Source: an uncultured Clostridia bacterium (lineage in GTDB: Bacteria > Bacillota > Clostridia > UBA1381). Taken from it: a DNA stretch of 55,744 nucleotides. The stretch spans positions 1-55,744 of the forward strand of contig CAKSQL010000016.1 in the NCBI GenBank assembly GCA_934486735.1. The letters are read 5' to 3'. Below are positions 1 through 7,440 of this stretch, piece after piece; within the stretch, counting starts at the first letter, position 1; the number at the start of each line of letters is the position of its first letter. Below the pieces are notes generated by a model that worked only from the letters and a program-made list of their open reading frames with translations, had not been told where the DNA came from and searched no databases. A program made the position numbers and the translations under genes.

Positions 1-3
1 TTG

Positions 4-49
4 AACAAATATGCTCTACTTTTTTAAAAATTTTTAAGCTCTATTTGTT
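4..49. repeat. imperfect palindrome at window edge
   Basis: AACAAATA (4-11) pairs with TATTTGTT (42-49), and the AT-rich centre contains the 14-bp palindrome TTAAAAATTTTTAA. The motif GCTCTA also occurs in both arms. It may be a terminator or the remains of a repeat cut by the window edge. Function not assigned. Confidence 0.3.
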
Positions 50-82
50 AGACACCCCAACATTTATTATAGAGCCACAAAA

Positions 83-117
83 AAGACGATAATCTCCTAT
101 TTAGAAACTATCGTCTT
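83..117. terminator. hairpin, likely terminator downstream of the tRNA cluster
   Basis: AAGACGATA and TATCGTCTT form a 9-bp stem with a 17-nt loop in AT-rich surroundings. It lies downstream of the leftward tRNA genes and could end their transcript, or that of a gene to the left of the window. The 243 bases between it and tRNA-Tyr hold no recognisable gene. Confidence 0.4.
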
Positions 118-359
118 AATTTATCCATATTAAGTTGTGTTACGGTTCAAAACCATTATGTTCTACATTGCATCTGTTTTGTACATTAGCATTTTTTGAA
201 TTGATTTTATATTTGATTTTTACGGTGTCCCCGGTTCAAGTCCGGTCAAACCGGTGGATGCAGCTACTGTTTTTTAGTCAAATCGAATTTTTCAAAAATG
301 CTCAAAAACCGCATAAGAAAACGGTCAAAACAGATTGCATCTATTTTGACCGCGAATTC

Positions 360-444
360 TGGTGGGAGAGAATGGATTCGAACCATTGAAGCGAAGCGCA
401 ACAGATTTACAGTCTGCCCCCTTTGGCCACTCGGGAACTCTCCC
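360..444 (-). tRNA. tRNA-Tyr (GTA)
   Basis: On the minus strand the acceptor arms GGGAGAG and CTCTCCC pair, with discriminator A and an encoded CCA. The anticodon loop CTGTAAA gives GTA. The long variable arm (around the segment TTGCGCTTCGCTTCAA) is that of a class II tRNA, as expected for bacterial tRNA-Tyr. It is the last gene of the leftward cluster. Confidence 0.95.
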
Positions 445-447
445 ATA

Positions 448-523
448 TGGAGCTGGTGATGGGACTCGAACCCGCGACCTGCTGATTACAAATCAGCTGC
501 TCTACCAATTGAGCTACACCAGC
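448..523 (-). tRNA. tRNA-Thr (TGT)
   Basis: On the minus strand acceptor arm GCTGGTG pairs with CACCAGC, followed by T and an encoded CCA. The anticodon loop TTTGTAA reads TGT. It sits 3 nt from tRNA-Tyr and is co-transcribed with it. Confidence 0.95.
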
Positions 524-537
524 ATGTATTATGTTGT

Positions 538-613
538 TGGTGGGAGTTACAGGGCTCGAACCTGTGACATCCTGCTTGTAAGGCAGACGCTCTCCCAGCT
601 GAGCTAAACTCCC
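538..613 (-). tRNA. tRNA-Val (TAC)
   Basis: On the minus strand acceptor arm GGGAGTT pairs with AACTCCC, followed by A and an encoded CCA. The anticodon loop CTTACAA reads TAC. Confidence 0.95.
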
Positions 614-640
614 ATAGCCTGTCCATAAGAAATTTTAATC

Positions 641-717
641 TGGTCGGGATGACAGGATTCGAACCTGCGGCCCTCTGGTCCCAAACCAGATGCGCTACCA
701 AACTGCGCTACATCCCG
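641..717 (-). tRNA. tRNA-Pro (TGG)
   Basis: On the minus strand acceptor arm CGGGATG pairs with CATCCCG, followed by A and an encoded CCA. The anticodon loop TTTGGGA reads TGG. It is the first gene of the leftward tRNA cluster, about 45 nt from the predicted -10 box. Confidence 0.95.
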
Positions 718-760
718 ATTCTCGAGACTGCTTTAACCTGCGTCATCAGACGACTTATAT

Positions 761-789
761 ATAATAACACTTTTTAAAGTTTTTTTCAA
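761..789 (-). promoter_or_regulatory. promoter of the tRNA Pro-Val-Thr-Tyr cluster
   Basis: On the minus strand TTGAAA (784-789) and TATTAT (761-766) are separated by exactly 17 bp, a SigA-type promoter reading into tRNA-Pro. Confidence 0.7.
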
Positions 790-944
790 TGCTTATTTTT
801 GGCTTTTACAATAATTTATTCTTATATATCTTCTTTTTTCTCTGTTTTTCTTCCTTTTTCTGAAAAGTTCAATTTTATTTTTATGAATAAGATATGAACA
901 ATTCATTCACTCAAAACAGGCAACACTCCCTCGGTCAGTTAAAC

Positions 945-1060
945 AGGCAACTCCCCAAAAGAGTGTAACTCCCTCAGTCGGCTTGCGCCGACAGCTCCCT
1001 CGGAGAGGGAGCCTTAAGCCCTCCTCACCAAGGAGGGTAGTATTTCCGAAAGAAATGTCG
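945..1060. repeat. dispersed palindromic intergenic repeat
   Basis: This segment is dense in short palindromes: GTCGGC/GCCGAC, GCTCCCTC/GAGGGAGC and CCCTCCT/AGGAGGG. It has the look of a noncoding repeat family I know from Clostridia genomes. A 68-codon minus-strand reading frame crosses it but its translation is repeat-like, so I do not call a gene. It fills most of the gap between the tRNA promoter and the protease gene. Confidence 0.6.
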
Positions 1061-1109
1061 GGCGGAGTCATCCTGCAAAAATTCTCTATCATTCCACAAG
1101 CGAAGAAAA

Positions 1110-2495
1110 TCACTCCGACACTCTCTTTTTAGCGAGTGGTTTTATATCATTTACCGATTTCCAAAGGAAAAATTCAAGTCTGTCGCTCATTCTTTCATAT
1201 TTCAGCTTGATTTTCTTCCCGGACAGAAGCATAATTTCATTCATTGCGCCGCCGGTATACGCTCCGTTTTCGAACTCTCCCCAAATGCCCCGCGCGTTCA
1301 GGTTTTCACTGCCATTATTGCAAATCAGCACCTCATCGTCATTTATCGGCGACACATAAATCTCCCCCGCAATCGCATCCATTATTCCGCGGATATTCAA
1401 AAGCCCCCAACCGTACAAAATATCCTTGCCCTTATCCCCCAAATCCTCCGAGGTTGCTTTTATCAGCTCCATAAAATCCTCCGGCAAAATATCCCCGTCT
1501 GCCGAAAGCGCAATCGCCGCCGCTCCGGCAACAACCGGAGTTGCCTGAGACGTACCTCGCATTTTAGTATACGAATTTGTTCCTTTAAGGCTTTTTACAT
1601 TTTCGCCCGGAGCCGCAACAAACACCGTTTCATTTTTTTGCGAGAACGACGACCTTGTTTTCGACATCCCCACCGAGCCTACTCCTATAACTTCATCATA
1701 CGCGGCAGGATAATTAACAACTGAATTGCCGTCATTTCCGACCGCCGCGACCATAATAACGCCCTTTTCGTACGCATATTGCACAGCATCGTGCAAAGCC
1801 TGTTTATCGGACTTTATTCCAAGGCTCATATTTATAACCCTGCAATTGTATTTATCGACCGCGTCATAAATGGCTTTAACCAAAGCGTCCGAGCTTCCCG
1901 AGTTGGTATCTACACATTTCAAGGCATAGATTTTCGCTTTCGGCGCCGTCCCCGCGATACCTATATCATTCATCCGAGCCGCGATTATGCCTGCCACATG
2001 CGTTCCATGCCCTATATTATCCGAAAAATTTGCGCTATCCGCATTATTTGTATAATTAAATCCCCCGGCGAGACTGCCGTTCAGGTCGATGTGCGGATTG
2101 CAGCCGCTGTCGATAACCGCGACATTTACACTGTTGCCATACGTTTCAAGCTCCCACGCATAATCGGCATTCACCAGCCGCAGCTGCCACTGCTCGGAGT
2201 AAAACTCATCATCGGGCACAGAAAGAACATTCACCGCCTCTGTACCCTCAATAAGTTCCGCAGTGTCATTTGTCTCGCAATATTCTATATACTCTTCCAA
2301 ACCGCTTAATTCTTCCCTATTCTCCGCAATATACAAATTTTTGCCGCTGCTTATCTCATCAAGTCCCGACAGGTCACAGATTTCGTTCATATCGGTCTTA
2401 AATTTAACTATATATCCGCCGTCGGCGTTTGCTGTCGGAAAAACCATCATCCCCCCCAGCAAAGCAACGCTTATCCCACACAATATTTTTTTCAT
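1110..2495 (-). CDS. secreted subtilisin-like serine protease (S8)
   Basis: A 461-aa exported serine endopeptidase of the subtilase family. Residues 1-24 form a signal peptide ending TANA. Residues about 27-95 look like an I9-type propeptide that would be removed on maturation. The catalytic triad is complete: Asp129 in VAVIDSG, His163 in GHGTHVAG and Ser316 in GTSQATP, with the oxyanion Asn254 in VGNDG. About 95 residues follow the catalytic domain and match no family I recognise. There is no SLH or sortase signal, so the enzyme is probably released. An SD-like GAGGGG lies upstream of the ATG. The gene is monocistronic, divergent from tRNA-Gly. Its substrate is unknown; a role in peptide nutrition or surface-protein maturation is inference. 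Confidence 0.93.
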   Translation of the reverse strand: MKKILCGISVALLGGMMVFPTANADGGYIVKFKTDMNEICDLSGLDEISSGKNLYIAENREELSGLEEYIEYCETNDTAELIEGTEAVNVLSVPDDEFYSEQWQLRLVNADYAWELETYGNSVNVAVIDSGCNPHIDLNGSLAGGFNYTNNADSANFSDNIGHGTHVAGIIAARMNDIGIAGTAPKAKIYALKCVDTNSGSSDALVKAIYDAVDKYNCRVINMSLGIKSDKQALHDAVQYAYEKGVIMVAAVGNDGNSVVNYPAAYDEVIGVGSVGMSKTRSSFSQKNETVFVAAPGENVKSLKGTNSYTKMRGTSQATPVVAGAAAIALSADGDILPEDFMELIKATSEDLGDKGKDILYGWGLLNIRGIMDAIAGEIYVSPINDDEVLICNNGSENLNARGIWGEFENGAYTGGAMNEIMLLSGKKIKLKYERMSDRLEFFLWKSVNDIKPLAKKRVSE

Positions 2496-2612
2496 AACAA
2501 AACAATCCCCTCAAAATTATTTAATTTCTTTGCCGTTAAAAAACAAATCCCGAATCTTCGGCCGGCTTATATCGCATTTTTTAAAAAAACTGCAAAAAAA
2601 CTCAAAAACATA

Positions 2613-2641
2613 TTGACAAAATGCATTTTATATGCTATAAT
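2613..2641 (+). promoter_or_regulatory. promoter of tRNA-Gly
   Basis: A perfect consensus promoter: TTGACA (2613-2618), 17-bp spacer, TATAAT (2636-2641), 10 nt before the tRNA. Confidence 0.9.
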
Positions 2642-2651
2642 ATATTCACAT

Positions 2652-2726
2652 GCGGGAGTGGCTCAGTGGTAGAGCGTCACCTTGCCAAGGTGAACGTCGC
2701 GAGTTCGAATCTCGTCTTCCGCTCCA
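2652..2726 (+). tRNA. tRNA-Gly (GCC)
   Basis: Acceptor GCGGGAG pairs with CTTCCGC (one G-T wobble), then T and an encoded CCA. The anticodon loop TTGCCAA reads GCC. It is a solitary gene with its own consensus promoter and terminator. Confidence 0.96.
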
Positions 2727-2731
2727 TATTT

Positions 2732-2761
2732 CGGCAAGCTTTTCGGCTTGCCGTTTTTGTT
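2732..2761 (+). terminator. terminator of tRNA-Gly
   Basis: CGGCAAGC and GCTTGCCG form an 8-bp stem followed by TTTTTGTTTTT. Confidence 0.9.
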
Positions 2762-2890
2762 TTTCGTTTTTATCGATGCATTATTCCCACGCCCGCGGAC
2801 AGGGCTTTTTATAAAATGTCGCCTTATTCTCGCAACCGCAAGCGGAGTTTCCGTCAATCGCATTTAATTGCACATGCCGAGATATCAAAA

Positions 2891-2917
2891 GAGCCGCAAA
2901 AATTACTTTTGCAGCTC
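2891..2917 (-). terminator. terminator of the ECF/DUF1893 operon
   Basis: Read on the minus strand, GAGCTGCAAAA pairs with TTTTGCGGCTC (one wobble) and is followed by TTTT, 8 nt after the DUF1893 stop codon. Confidence 0.75.
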
Positions 2918-2924
2918 CTATTTT

Positions 2925-3347
2925 TCAATATCCCATACGCGCCAATTCAAAAATTCTGTTTTTCAGCGCAAAATATGCCTCCTGCGGATAGTCGATATTT
3001 TCGACCATCATTTCTATAGGACAAATTCCGTTCCTTAAACGATTTTCAATCCGCGGCGTAAGTATATCATAGCTTACCGAAATCTTATACTTTTCAAGTA
3101 CGTCTTTCGCATTCTTTGAAAGAACTCCGGCATAAACCTCTTTTACGCCGGCAATGACAAAAAGCATCGCCGCCGCTTTGCCCACAATTTTATCGGCTGC
3201 GGAAAATCCTTTCAAGTCAACTCCGCGGCGAACAAATTTCATCATCGTCATAATGCCGCGCTCATCACTTTTATAAACAACTTTACCATTCGTGAGTACA
3301 CATGTACAATTTTCCTTTTTAAGTATATCCCTTGCTGTCTCAATCAC
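2925..3347 (-). CDS. DUF1893 family protein
   Basis: A 140-aa cytoplasmic protein of the DUF1893 family, judged from the pattern VLTNGKVVYKSDERGI near residue 20 followed by DKIVGKAAAMLFVIAGVKEVYA. The family is annotated as having a cytidine-deaminase-like fold and has no proven reaction. It overlaps the 3' end of the ECF transporter S-component gene by 8 bp, so the two are translationally coupled. This pairing recurs in Clostridia as I remember it, suggesting a role linked to the imported compound. No signal peptide or membrane segment is seen. A terminator follows directly. Confidence 0.8.
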   Translation of the reverse strand: MIETARDILKKENCTCVLTNGKVVYKSDERGIMTMMKFVRRGVDLKGFSAADKIVGKAAAMLFVIAGVKEVYAGVLSKNAKDVLEKYKISVSYDILTPRIENRLRNGICPIEMMVENIDYPQEAYFALKNRIFELARMGY

Positions 3348-3885
3348 GAATATCCACCACCTTTGACATAATAAGAGGTAAAATGCAAAGCTGCAATATT
3401 ATCCCCGGCAATCCGACTGCGATGTTGCTCCACGCCTGCGATACCGCCATTGAGCTGTTTCCGAATATATAAATCGCCGCGAATATGGCAAGCGCCCGTA
3501 CAAGGCGTCCGAAAATCTGAATGATCAAGACTTTAACTATCGTCGGCATCTTGGCATTTGACAAAAAAGCTGCGGCAAGACCGTAGCAGGCAAGCTCGAT
3601 TGTCATAAATGGCAGCATGGCAGCCGTCGGCATGCCCGATAACGCCATATTCACAGCCGGTCCCAAAAGACCGCAAAAAAAGCCTGCCGCCGTACCGGAC
3701 AAAAGTCCTACAAATATAACAGGCAGATGCATTGGCAAAAATGCTGCACCCACATTTGTCCCGAACCCGGATATTTCTCCGATGAGATGAAACAGCTGCG
3801 GCAAAGCCACGCACATGATTACTCCGAGAGCAGTTGCTGTTGTCTTTGATTTTAATGACGCTTTCATTGCAAATGCTTTTATCAT
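3340..3885 (-). CDS. ECF transporter S component (substrate-binding membrane subunit)
   Basis: A 181-aa, very hydrophobic protein with about five or six membrane segments. It has the FLPMHLPV signature near residue 50 typical of the general ECF S-component family (energy-coupling factor vitamin and metabolite importers). Such subunits bind the substrate in the membrane and share an EcfA1/A2/T module encoded elsewhere; none is present here. The substrate cannot be told from sequence. Of two neighbouring ATGs I chose the inner one because it starts the hydrophobic protein and has AAGGAG 9 nt upstream. The gene is preceded by a promoter (3977-4005) and a leader with a hairpin, and is followed by an overlapping DUF1893 gene. 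Confidence 0.85.
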   Translation of the reverse strand: MIKAFAMKASLKSKTTATALGVIMCVALPQLFHLIGEISGFGTNVGAAFLPMHLPVIFVGLLSGTAAGFFCGLLGPAVNMALSGMPTAAMLPFMTIELACYGLAAAFLSNAKMPTIVKVLIIQIFGRLVRALAIFAAIYIFGNSSMAVSQAWSNIAVGLPGIILQLCILPLIMSKVVDIRD

Positions 3886-3906
3886 TTTTCATATCTCCTT
3901 TGAACG

Positions 3907-3954
3907 GGGCAAAATCAGCTGAGATTGTTTTTCTTTCGGCTTTATTCTTTGCCC
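3907..3954 (-). promoter_or_regulatory. structured 5' leader of the ECF S-component gene
   Basis: In the minus-strand transcript GGGCAAA (3948-3954) can pair with TTTGCCC (3907-3913) around a 34-nt loop that contains a second small hairpin, AATC/GATT. It ends about 10 nt before the SD. It may be a metabolite-sensing or translational control element. I could not match it to a known riboswitch class. Confidence 0.4.
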
Positions 3955-3976
3955 GGAAAATTTTATATGCATGTAT

Positions 3977-4005
3977 ATTTTACCACAAAAATCACTGAAA
4001 ATCAA
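3977..4005 (-). promoter_or_regulatory. promoter of the ECF/DUF1893 operon
   Basis: On the minus strand TTGATT (4000-4005), 17-bp spacer, TAAAAT (3977-3982). The predicted leader is about 85 nt. Confidence 0.65.
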
Positions 4006-4071
4006 TAGATAAATCAAAAAAATTTTCGCTAAATATAAATCAGTTGATCCCGAGTCAAAACAAACAGCCGC

Positions 4072-5961
4072 CTATAGATATTTTACAGCGTAATACAATG
4101 CAAAATCCTGGTCGTTTGCCCACTCATCAAAAAATTCCCCTTTCTGCCCGTTTACGGAATATGGATAAACATATGCACAGGACGCGGAGCCGTCTTTAAA
4201 GAATAAGCACAAGCAGTTTCGGATATTGTCTTCCGCTTTTTTCAAATACACTTCATCGCCGCTTATTTTATAGTAATTCAAGAACGCCAATCCGCTCAGA
4301 GAACTCCAATAATGCGGAAAAGTATCGCCGTAAAGCCTGCTTTTTCCGAACCAATAATCATCCCAATGCCTGATTGCCGTTTCATACATATGATAATCCG
4401 GCTGATGACCGTTAAATCTCGCAAGAACTTCAATCTGCTTTTTCGCATCGCCGATATAGTCATTCTCTCCCGAAATCCGAACGAATTGACTGATAAATGT
4501 CGCTCCCGGCGTTACGATCGTCTGCTCGTAATTAACCTCATGCGGAGGATAGTTTGTTCCGATTTTAACCATATTATCAACATGCGTTTTATACAGAGCG
4601 ACAAGGCTGTCCGCCTCTTCATTCATATCCGCTTCTCTCAAAACTTCAACAGTCTCGTACGGGAACCAGCCGTTCGGATAAAATCCGGCGCCGCCTTGAG
4701 CATAGTAATTCTTGATAATTCTTACCATAACCGCCAGATATTCTTTTTCCTTATCTATATGATAAAGCTCAATCAGGAACATTATAACCCACGATGCATT
4801 ATAAAGTCTTAATCTCTCCGGATTTTTCTTTATGGTATCATATACATTTCCGGTTTGCACATCCACAAACTCACGAAATACAAAGCTCTTGAATTTCATA
4901 AGACTTTCATAAGCTGTTTTATCCCCTGTTTGCTTAACATACTCAGCCAACAGCAGTCCCATGCCGATACGTTCCCTCGACGCATTGTGGTCTGACCAAT
5001 CATCGTCAAAATATTGATAATGCTCTTTTATATCATAAATGAGATATGCTCCGTCAAGCGCACTTCCCGTCTTATGATATTGCTGATTTTTTATAATATA
5101 CTCTGCTCTCTTTTTCAAAAGCTCACTAAGCTCGGGAACGACCATAATATTAATATATGTAGTATAATCCCCCGATTTAACTGTAAATTTGTGTTCGCCG
5201 TCTCTTTTGGGCATGTATTCAAGAGCGGCTGTGTTCTCTTTTAAGATTACTCCGTCAAGTTCTATATCCGCCGGTTTATTGAGTTTTATTTTTATGACTT
5301 CATTTTCATAAATCGTATAATGCTCGGCACGAGGCAAAATAATATCATACTCCGAAAGCTTATCCTCAAAATCATCTCCGCTGTGAAAAAACAGCTCCCA
5401 TGCAACTTCATATTCCTCACCCGACTCAAGAGAAAACGCCTCGGGATGAAGCAGAAAATCACCTCTGTCATTACTTGTAATTTCGCGTTCTGCGCTATAT
5501 GTATCAATACTGCCTTTTGTAAGCACAAGTCCGAGATTGATATCGGATACACCCATTTTCAGAGCATTTATCCATGTTGTATTTCTGCCGCACCAAATGT
5601 GCGTATTACATCTGTTTGTCATGCAGATATCCGCACTTTCATAACTGTCGTTAAAAGTGGTGTATATTCCGATCTCGCCGCGCTTTATAAATACAGGAAC
5701 ATCCTTTATATTTTTAAATATATATCGTTCTTTGTATTTATCGTCTTCAATACTTCTGATTGCCGTAATTTCAAGCTTTTTGTGTACAAAAACCGCTTTC
5801 ATTGCACCGTTGCCGGCCGAAACGCTTTTAAGTGCCGCATCCTTTATCGTTCCCCATACTGCTCGACCTTCAATCCAGTTCATCCGATACTTGTCCTCTG
5901 TATTTATCAAAGAATTAACACCGCCGTTTTCAGTATTATACTCTATTTCGAATCTACTCAT
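4072..5961 (-). CDS. six-hairpin glycosidase-like protein, family unassigned
   Basis: A 629-aa protein without a signal peptide, so probably cytoplasmic. Residues 1 to about 290 look beta-rich (beta-sandwich-like). From about 295 to the end the sequence is a run of paired helices with aromatic and acidic residues, as in (alpha/alpha)6 toroid carbohydrate-active enzymes. Examples are HYQYFDDDWSDHNAS, the glycine-rich stretch YAQGGAGFYPNGWFPYE, and HYWSSLSGLAFLNYYKISGD. The (D)DxW and HYWSSLSGLAF segments are plausible active-site walls. The likely role is hydrolysis of an imported, perhaps uronic-acid-containing, oligosaccharide, but I cannot name the CAZy family. GGAGGAATT precedes the ATG. 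It lies 232 bp downstream of gapA on the same strand but behind a strong hairpin, so it is probably a separate unit. Confidence 0.65.
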   Translation of the reverse strand: MSRFEIEYNTENGGVNSLINTEDKYRMNWIEGRAVWGTIKDAALKSVSAGNGAMKAVFVHKKLEITAIRSIEDDKYKERYIFKNIKDVPVFIKRGEIGIYTTFNDSYESADICMTNRCNTHIWCGRNTTWINALKMGVSDINLGLVLTKGSIDTYSAEREITSNDRGDFLLHPEAFSLESGEEYEVAWELFFHSGDDFEDKLSEYDIILPRAEHYTIYENEVIKIKLNKPADIELDGVILKENTAALEYMPKRDGEHKFTVKSGDYTTYINIMVVPELSELLKKRAEYIIKNQQYHKTGSALDGAYLIYDIKEHYQYFDDDWSDHNASRERIGMGLLLAEYVKQTGDKTAYESLMKFKSFVFREFVDVQTGNVYDTIKKNPERLRLYNASWVIMFLIELYHIDKEKEYLAVMVRIIKNYYAQGGAGFYPNGWFPYETVEVLREADMNEEADSLVALYKTHVDNMVKIGTNYPPHEVNYEQTIVTPGATFISQFVRISGENDYIGDAKKQIEVLARFNGHQPDYHMYETAIRHWDDYWFGKSRLYGDTFPHYWSSLSGLAFLNYYKISGDEVYLKKAEDNIRNCLCLFFKDGSASCAYVYPYSVNGQKGEFFDEWANDQDFALYYAVKYL

Positions 5962-6135
5962 TCAACAAATTCCTCCAATATAAAATTCAAAGTCAATCTC
6001 ATGACTATTCAGCCCGTACTAAAAAAGTCCTGCGCGGCAGCTTGCCGAACCCGTTCCCGTCAGCTTATAACCCAAGGGCAAAAATTTTAAAATATATTTC
6101 CATGCGAAAAATGCAGCTTTCCGCAAATCAAACAA

Positions 6136-6171
6136 GGGCTGCATCAAAATGAAAGCATTTTGATGCAGCCC
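6136..6171. terminator. strong palindromic hairpin after gapA
   Basis: A perfect 16-bp stem with a 4-nt loop, beginning GGGCTGCATCAAAATG and ending in the complement. It lies 23 nt beyond the gapA stop codon. The T-run on the minus strand is short, but the hairpin is strong enough to terminate or protect the transcript. Its core recurs at 40246-40279. Confidence 0.7.
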
Positions 6172-6193
6172 CCCTTTAAAATGAACAATTGAA

Positions 6194-7207
6194 CTATTTC
6201 AATTCAGCAAAATATTTGATTGTTCTTACCATCTGGCTTGTGTATGAGTTTTCATTATCATACCACGAAACAACCTGAACTTCATAGAGGTCGTCAGTAA
6301 TCTGGCAAACCATTGTCTGAGTTGCATCGAACAATGAACCGTAACGGATACCAACGATATCAGACGATACGATCATGTCTTCGTTGTAGCCGAAGGACTC
6401 GGAAGCAGCAGCCTTCATTGCAGCGTTGATGCCTTCCTTTGTTACGTCCTTGCCCTTAACAACAGCTGTAAGGATTGTTGTTGAACCTGTGGGAACAGGT
6501 ACTCTCTGTGCAGAACCGATGAGCTTGCCGTTCAGTTCGGGGATAACAAGACCGATAGCCTTTGCAGCGCCTGTTGAGTTAGGAACGATATTAACAGCAC
6601 CTGCTCTTGCACGTCTCAAGTCGCCCTTTCTGTGGGGACCGTCAAGAATCATCTGGTCGCCTGTGTATGCATGGATTGTAGCCATGATACCCGACTGGAT
6701 GGGAGCATAGTCATTCAATGCCTTAGCCATAGGTGCCAGGCAGTTTGTTGTACACGAAGCAGCCGAGATGATTGTATCGTCAGCTGTAAGAGTCTTTTCG
6801 TTTACGCTGTAAACGATAGTCTTAAGGTCATTTCCTGCCGGAGCCGAAATAACAACTTTCTTAGCGCCTGCATCGATATGAGCCTGGCTCTTTTCCTTTG
6901 AGCAATAGAAGCCTGTGCACTCCAAAACAACGTCTACGCCGATTTTGCCCCAAGGTAAATCTGCAGCCTTAGGCTCGCTGTAGATTGTGATCTTCTTGCC
7001 GTCAACTATAATAGCGCCCTCTGCAGCTTCTACAGTATGTCCGTCATATCTGCCTTGTGAAGAATCGTACTTCAACAAGTGAGCCAACATTTTCGGGTCT
7101 GTCAAATCGTTGATTGCAACGATTTCATAACCCTCTGCACCAAACATCTGTCTGAATGCCAGACGACCGATGCGTCCAAAACCATTAATCGCAACTTTAA
7201 CTGCCAT
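6194..7207 (-). CDS. gapA: glyceraldehyde-3-phosphate dehydrogenase (type I)
   Basis: A 337-aa protein that converts glyceraldehyde 3-phosphate, NAD+ and phosphate to 1,3-bisphosphoglycerate in glycolysis. It has the NAD-binding NGFGRIGR at residues 8-15 and the catalytic SCTTNC with Cys152. The conserved stretches HAYTGDQ, RRARAGAVNIVP and the C-terminal WYDNENSYTSQMVRT are all present. Length and motifs match the homotetrameric glycolytic enzyme. AGGAGG lies 9 nt upstream of the ATG. A promoter (TTGCAA, 18 bp, TATGAT on the minus strand, 7276-7305) precedes it. Unlike many Clostridia there is no pgk, tpi or gpm next to it and no cggR-type regulator, so it is a stand-alone glycolytic gene here. 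Codon use is that of a highly expressed gene. Confidence 0.98.
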   Translation of the reverse strand: MAVKVAINGFGRIGRLAFRQMFGAEGYEIVAINDLTDPKMLAHLLKYDSSQGRYDGHTVEAAEGAIIVDGKKITIYSEPKAADLPWGKIGVDVVLECTGFYCSKEKSQAHIDAGAKKVVISAPAGNDLKTIVYSVNEKTLTADDTIISAASCTTNCLAPMAKALNDYAPIQSGIMATIHAYTGDQMILDGPHRKGDLRRARAGAVNIVPNSTGAAKAIGLVIPELNGKLIGSAQRVPVPTGSTTILTAVVKGKDVTKEGINAAMKAAASESFGYNEDMIVSSDIVGIRYGSLFDATQTMVCQITDDLYEVQVVSWYDNENSYTSQMVRTIKYFAELK

Positions 7208-7275
7208 GATTAATTTCCTCCTAAAATTTAGTTTTAATACTAAGCTGCAAGAAAGCGTACTCCCTTACTATGCTT

Positions 7276-7305
7276 ATCATAATATATTTTACAACAAAAT
7301 TGCAA
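7276..7305 (-). promoter_or_regulatory. promoter of gapA
   Basis: On the minus strand TTGCAA (7300-7305), 18-bp spacer, TATGAT (7276-7281). Confidence 0.55.
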
Positions 7306-7440
7306 AATATACAAGTCTATTTTGTTAAAATTATCACATTTCCCTTTTTTTCTCAAAAATTCGGAGTATTAGCCAAAAAATTTGTTAAAATTGAAGAATA
7401 ACTTAACATTTTTTTACGCCAAAACCAAATTTCTCATCAA

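Noticed and set aside
228..262. Sequence like a tRNA T-arm (CCCGGTTCAAGTCC) near the tRNA cluster
   Set aside because: No matching D-arm, anticodon arm or 5' acceptor lies upstream and the T-stem has a mismatch; at most a tRNA fragment.
135..701. Several short open frames on both strands
   Set aside because: They run through the tRNA genes and their spacers and show no protein-like features or SD.
907..1113. 68-codon minus-strand frame
   Set aside because: It lies in the palindromic repeat; the translation mirrors the repeat and no SD is present.
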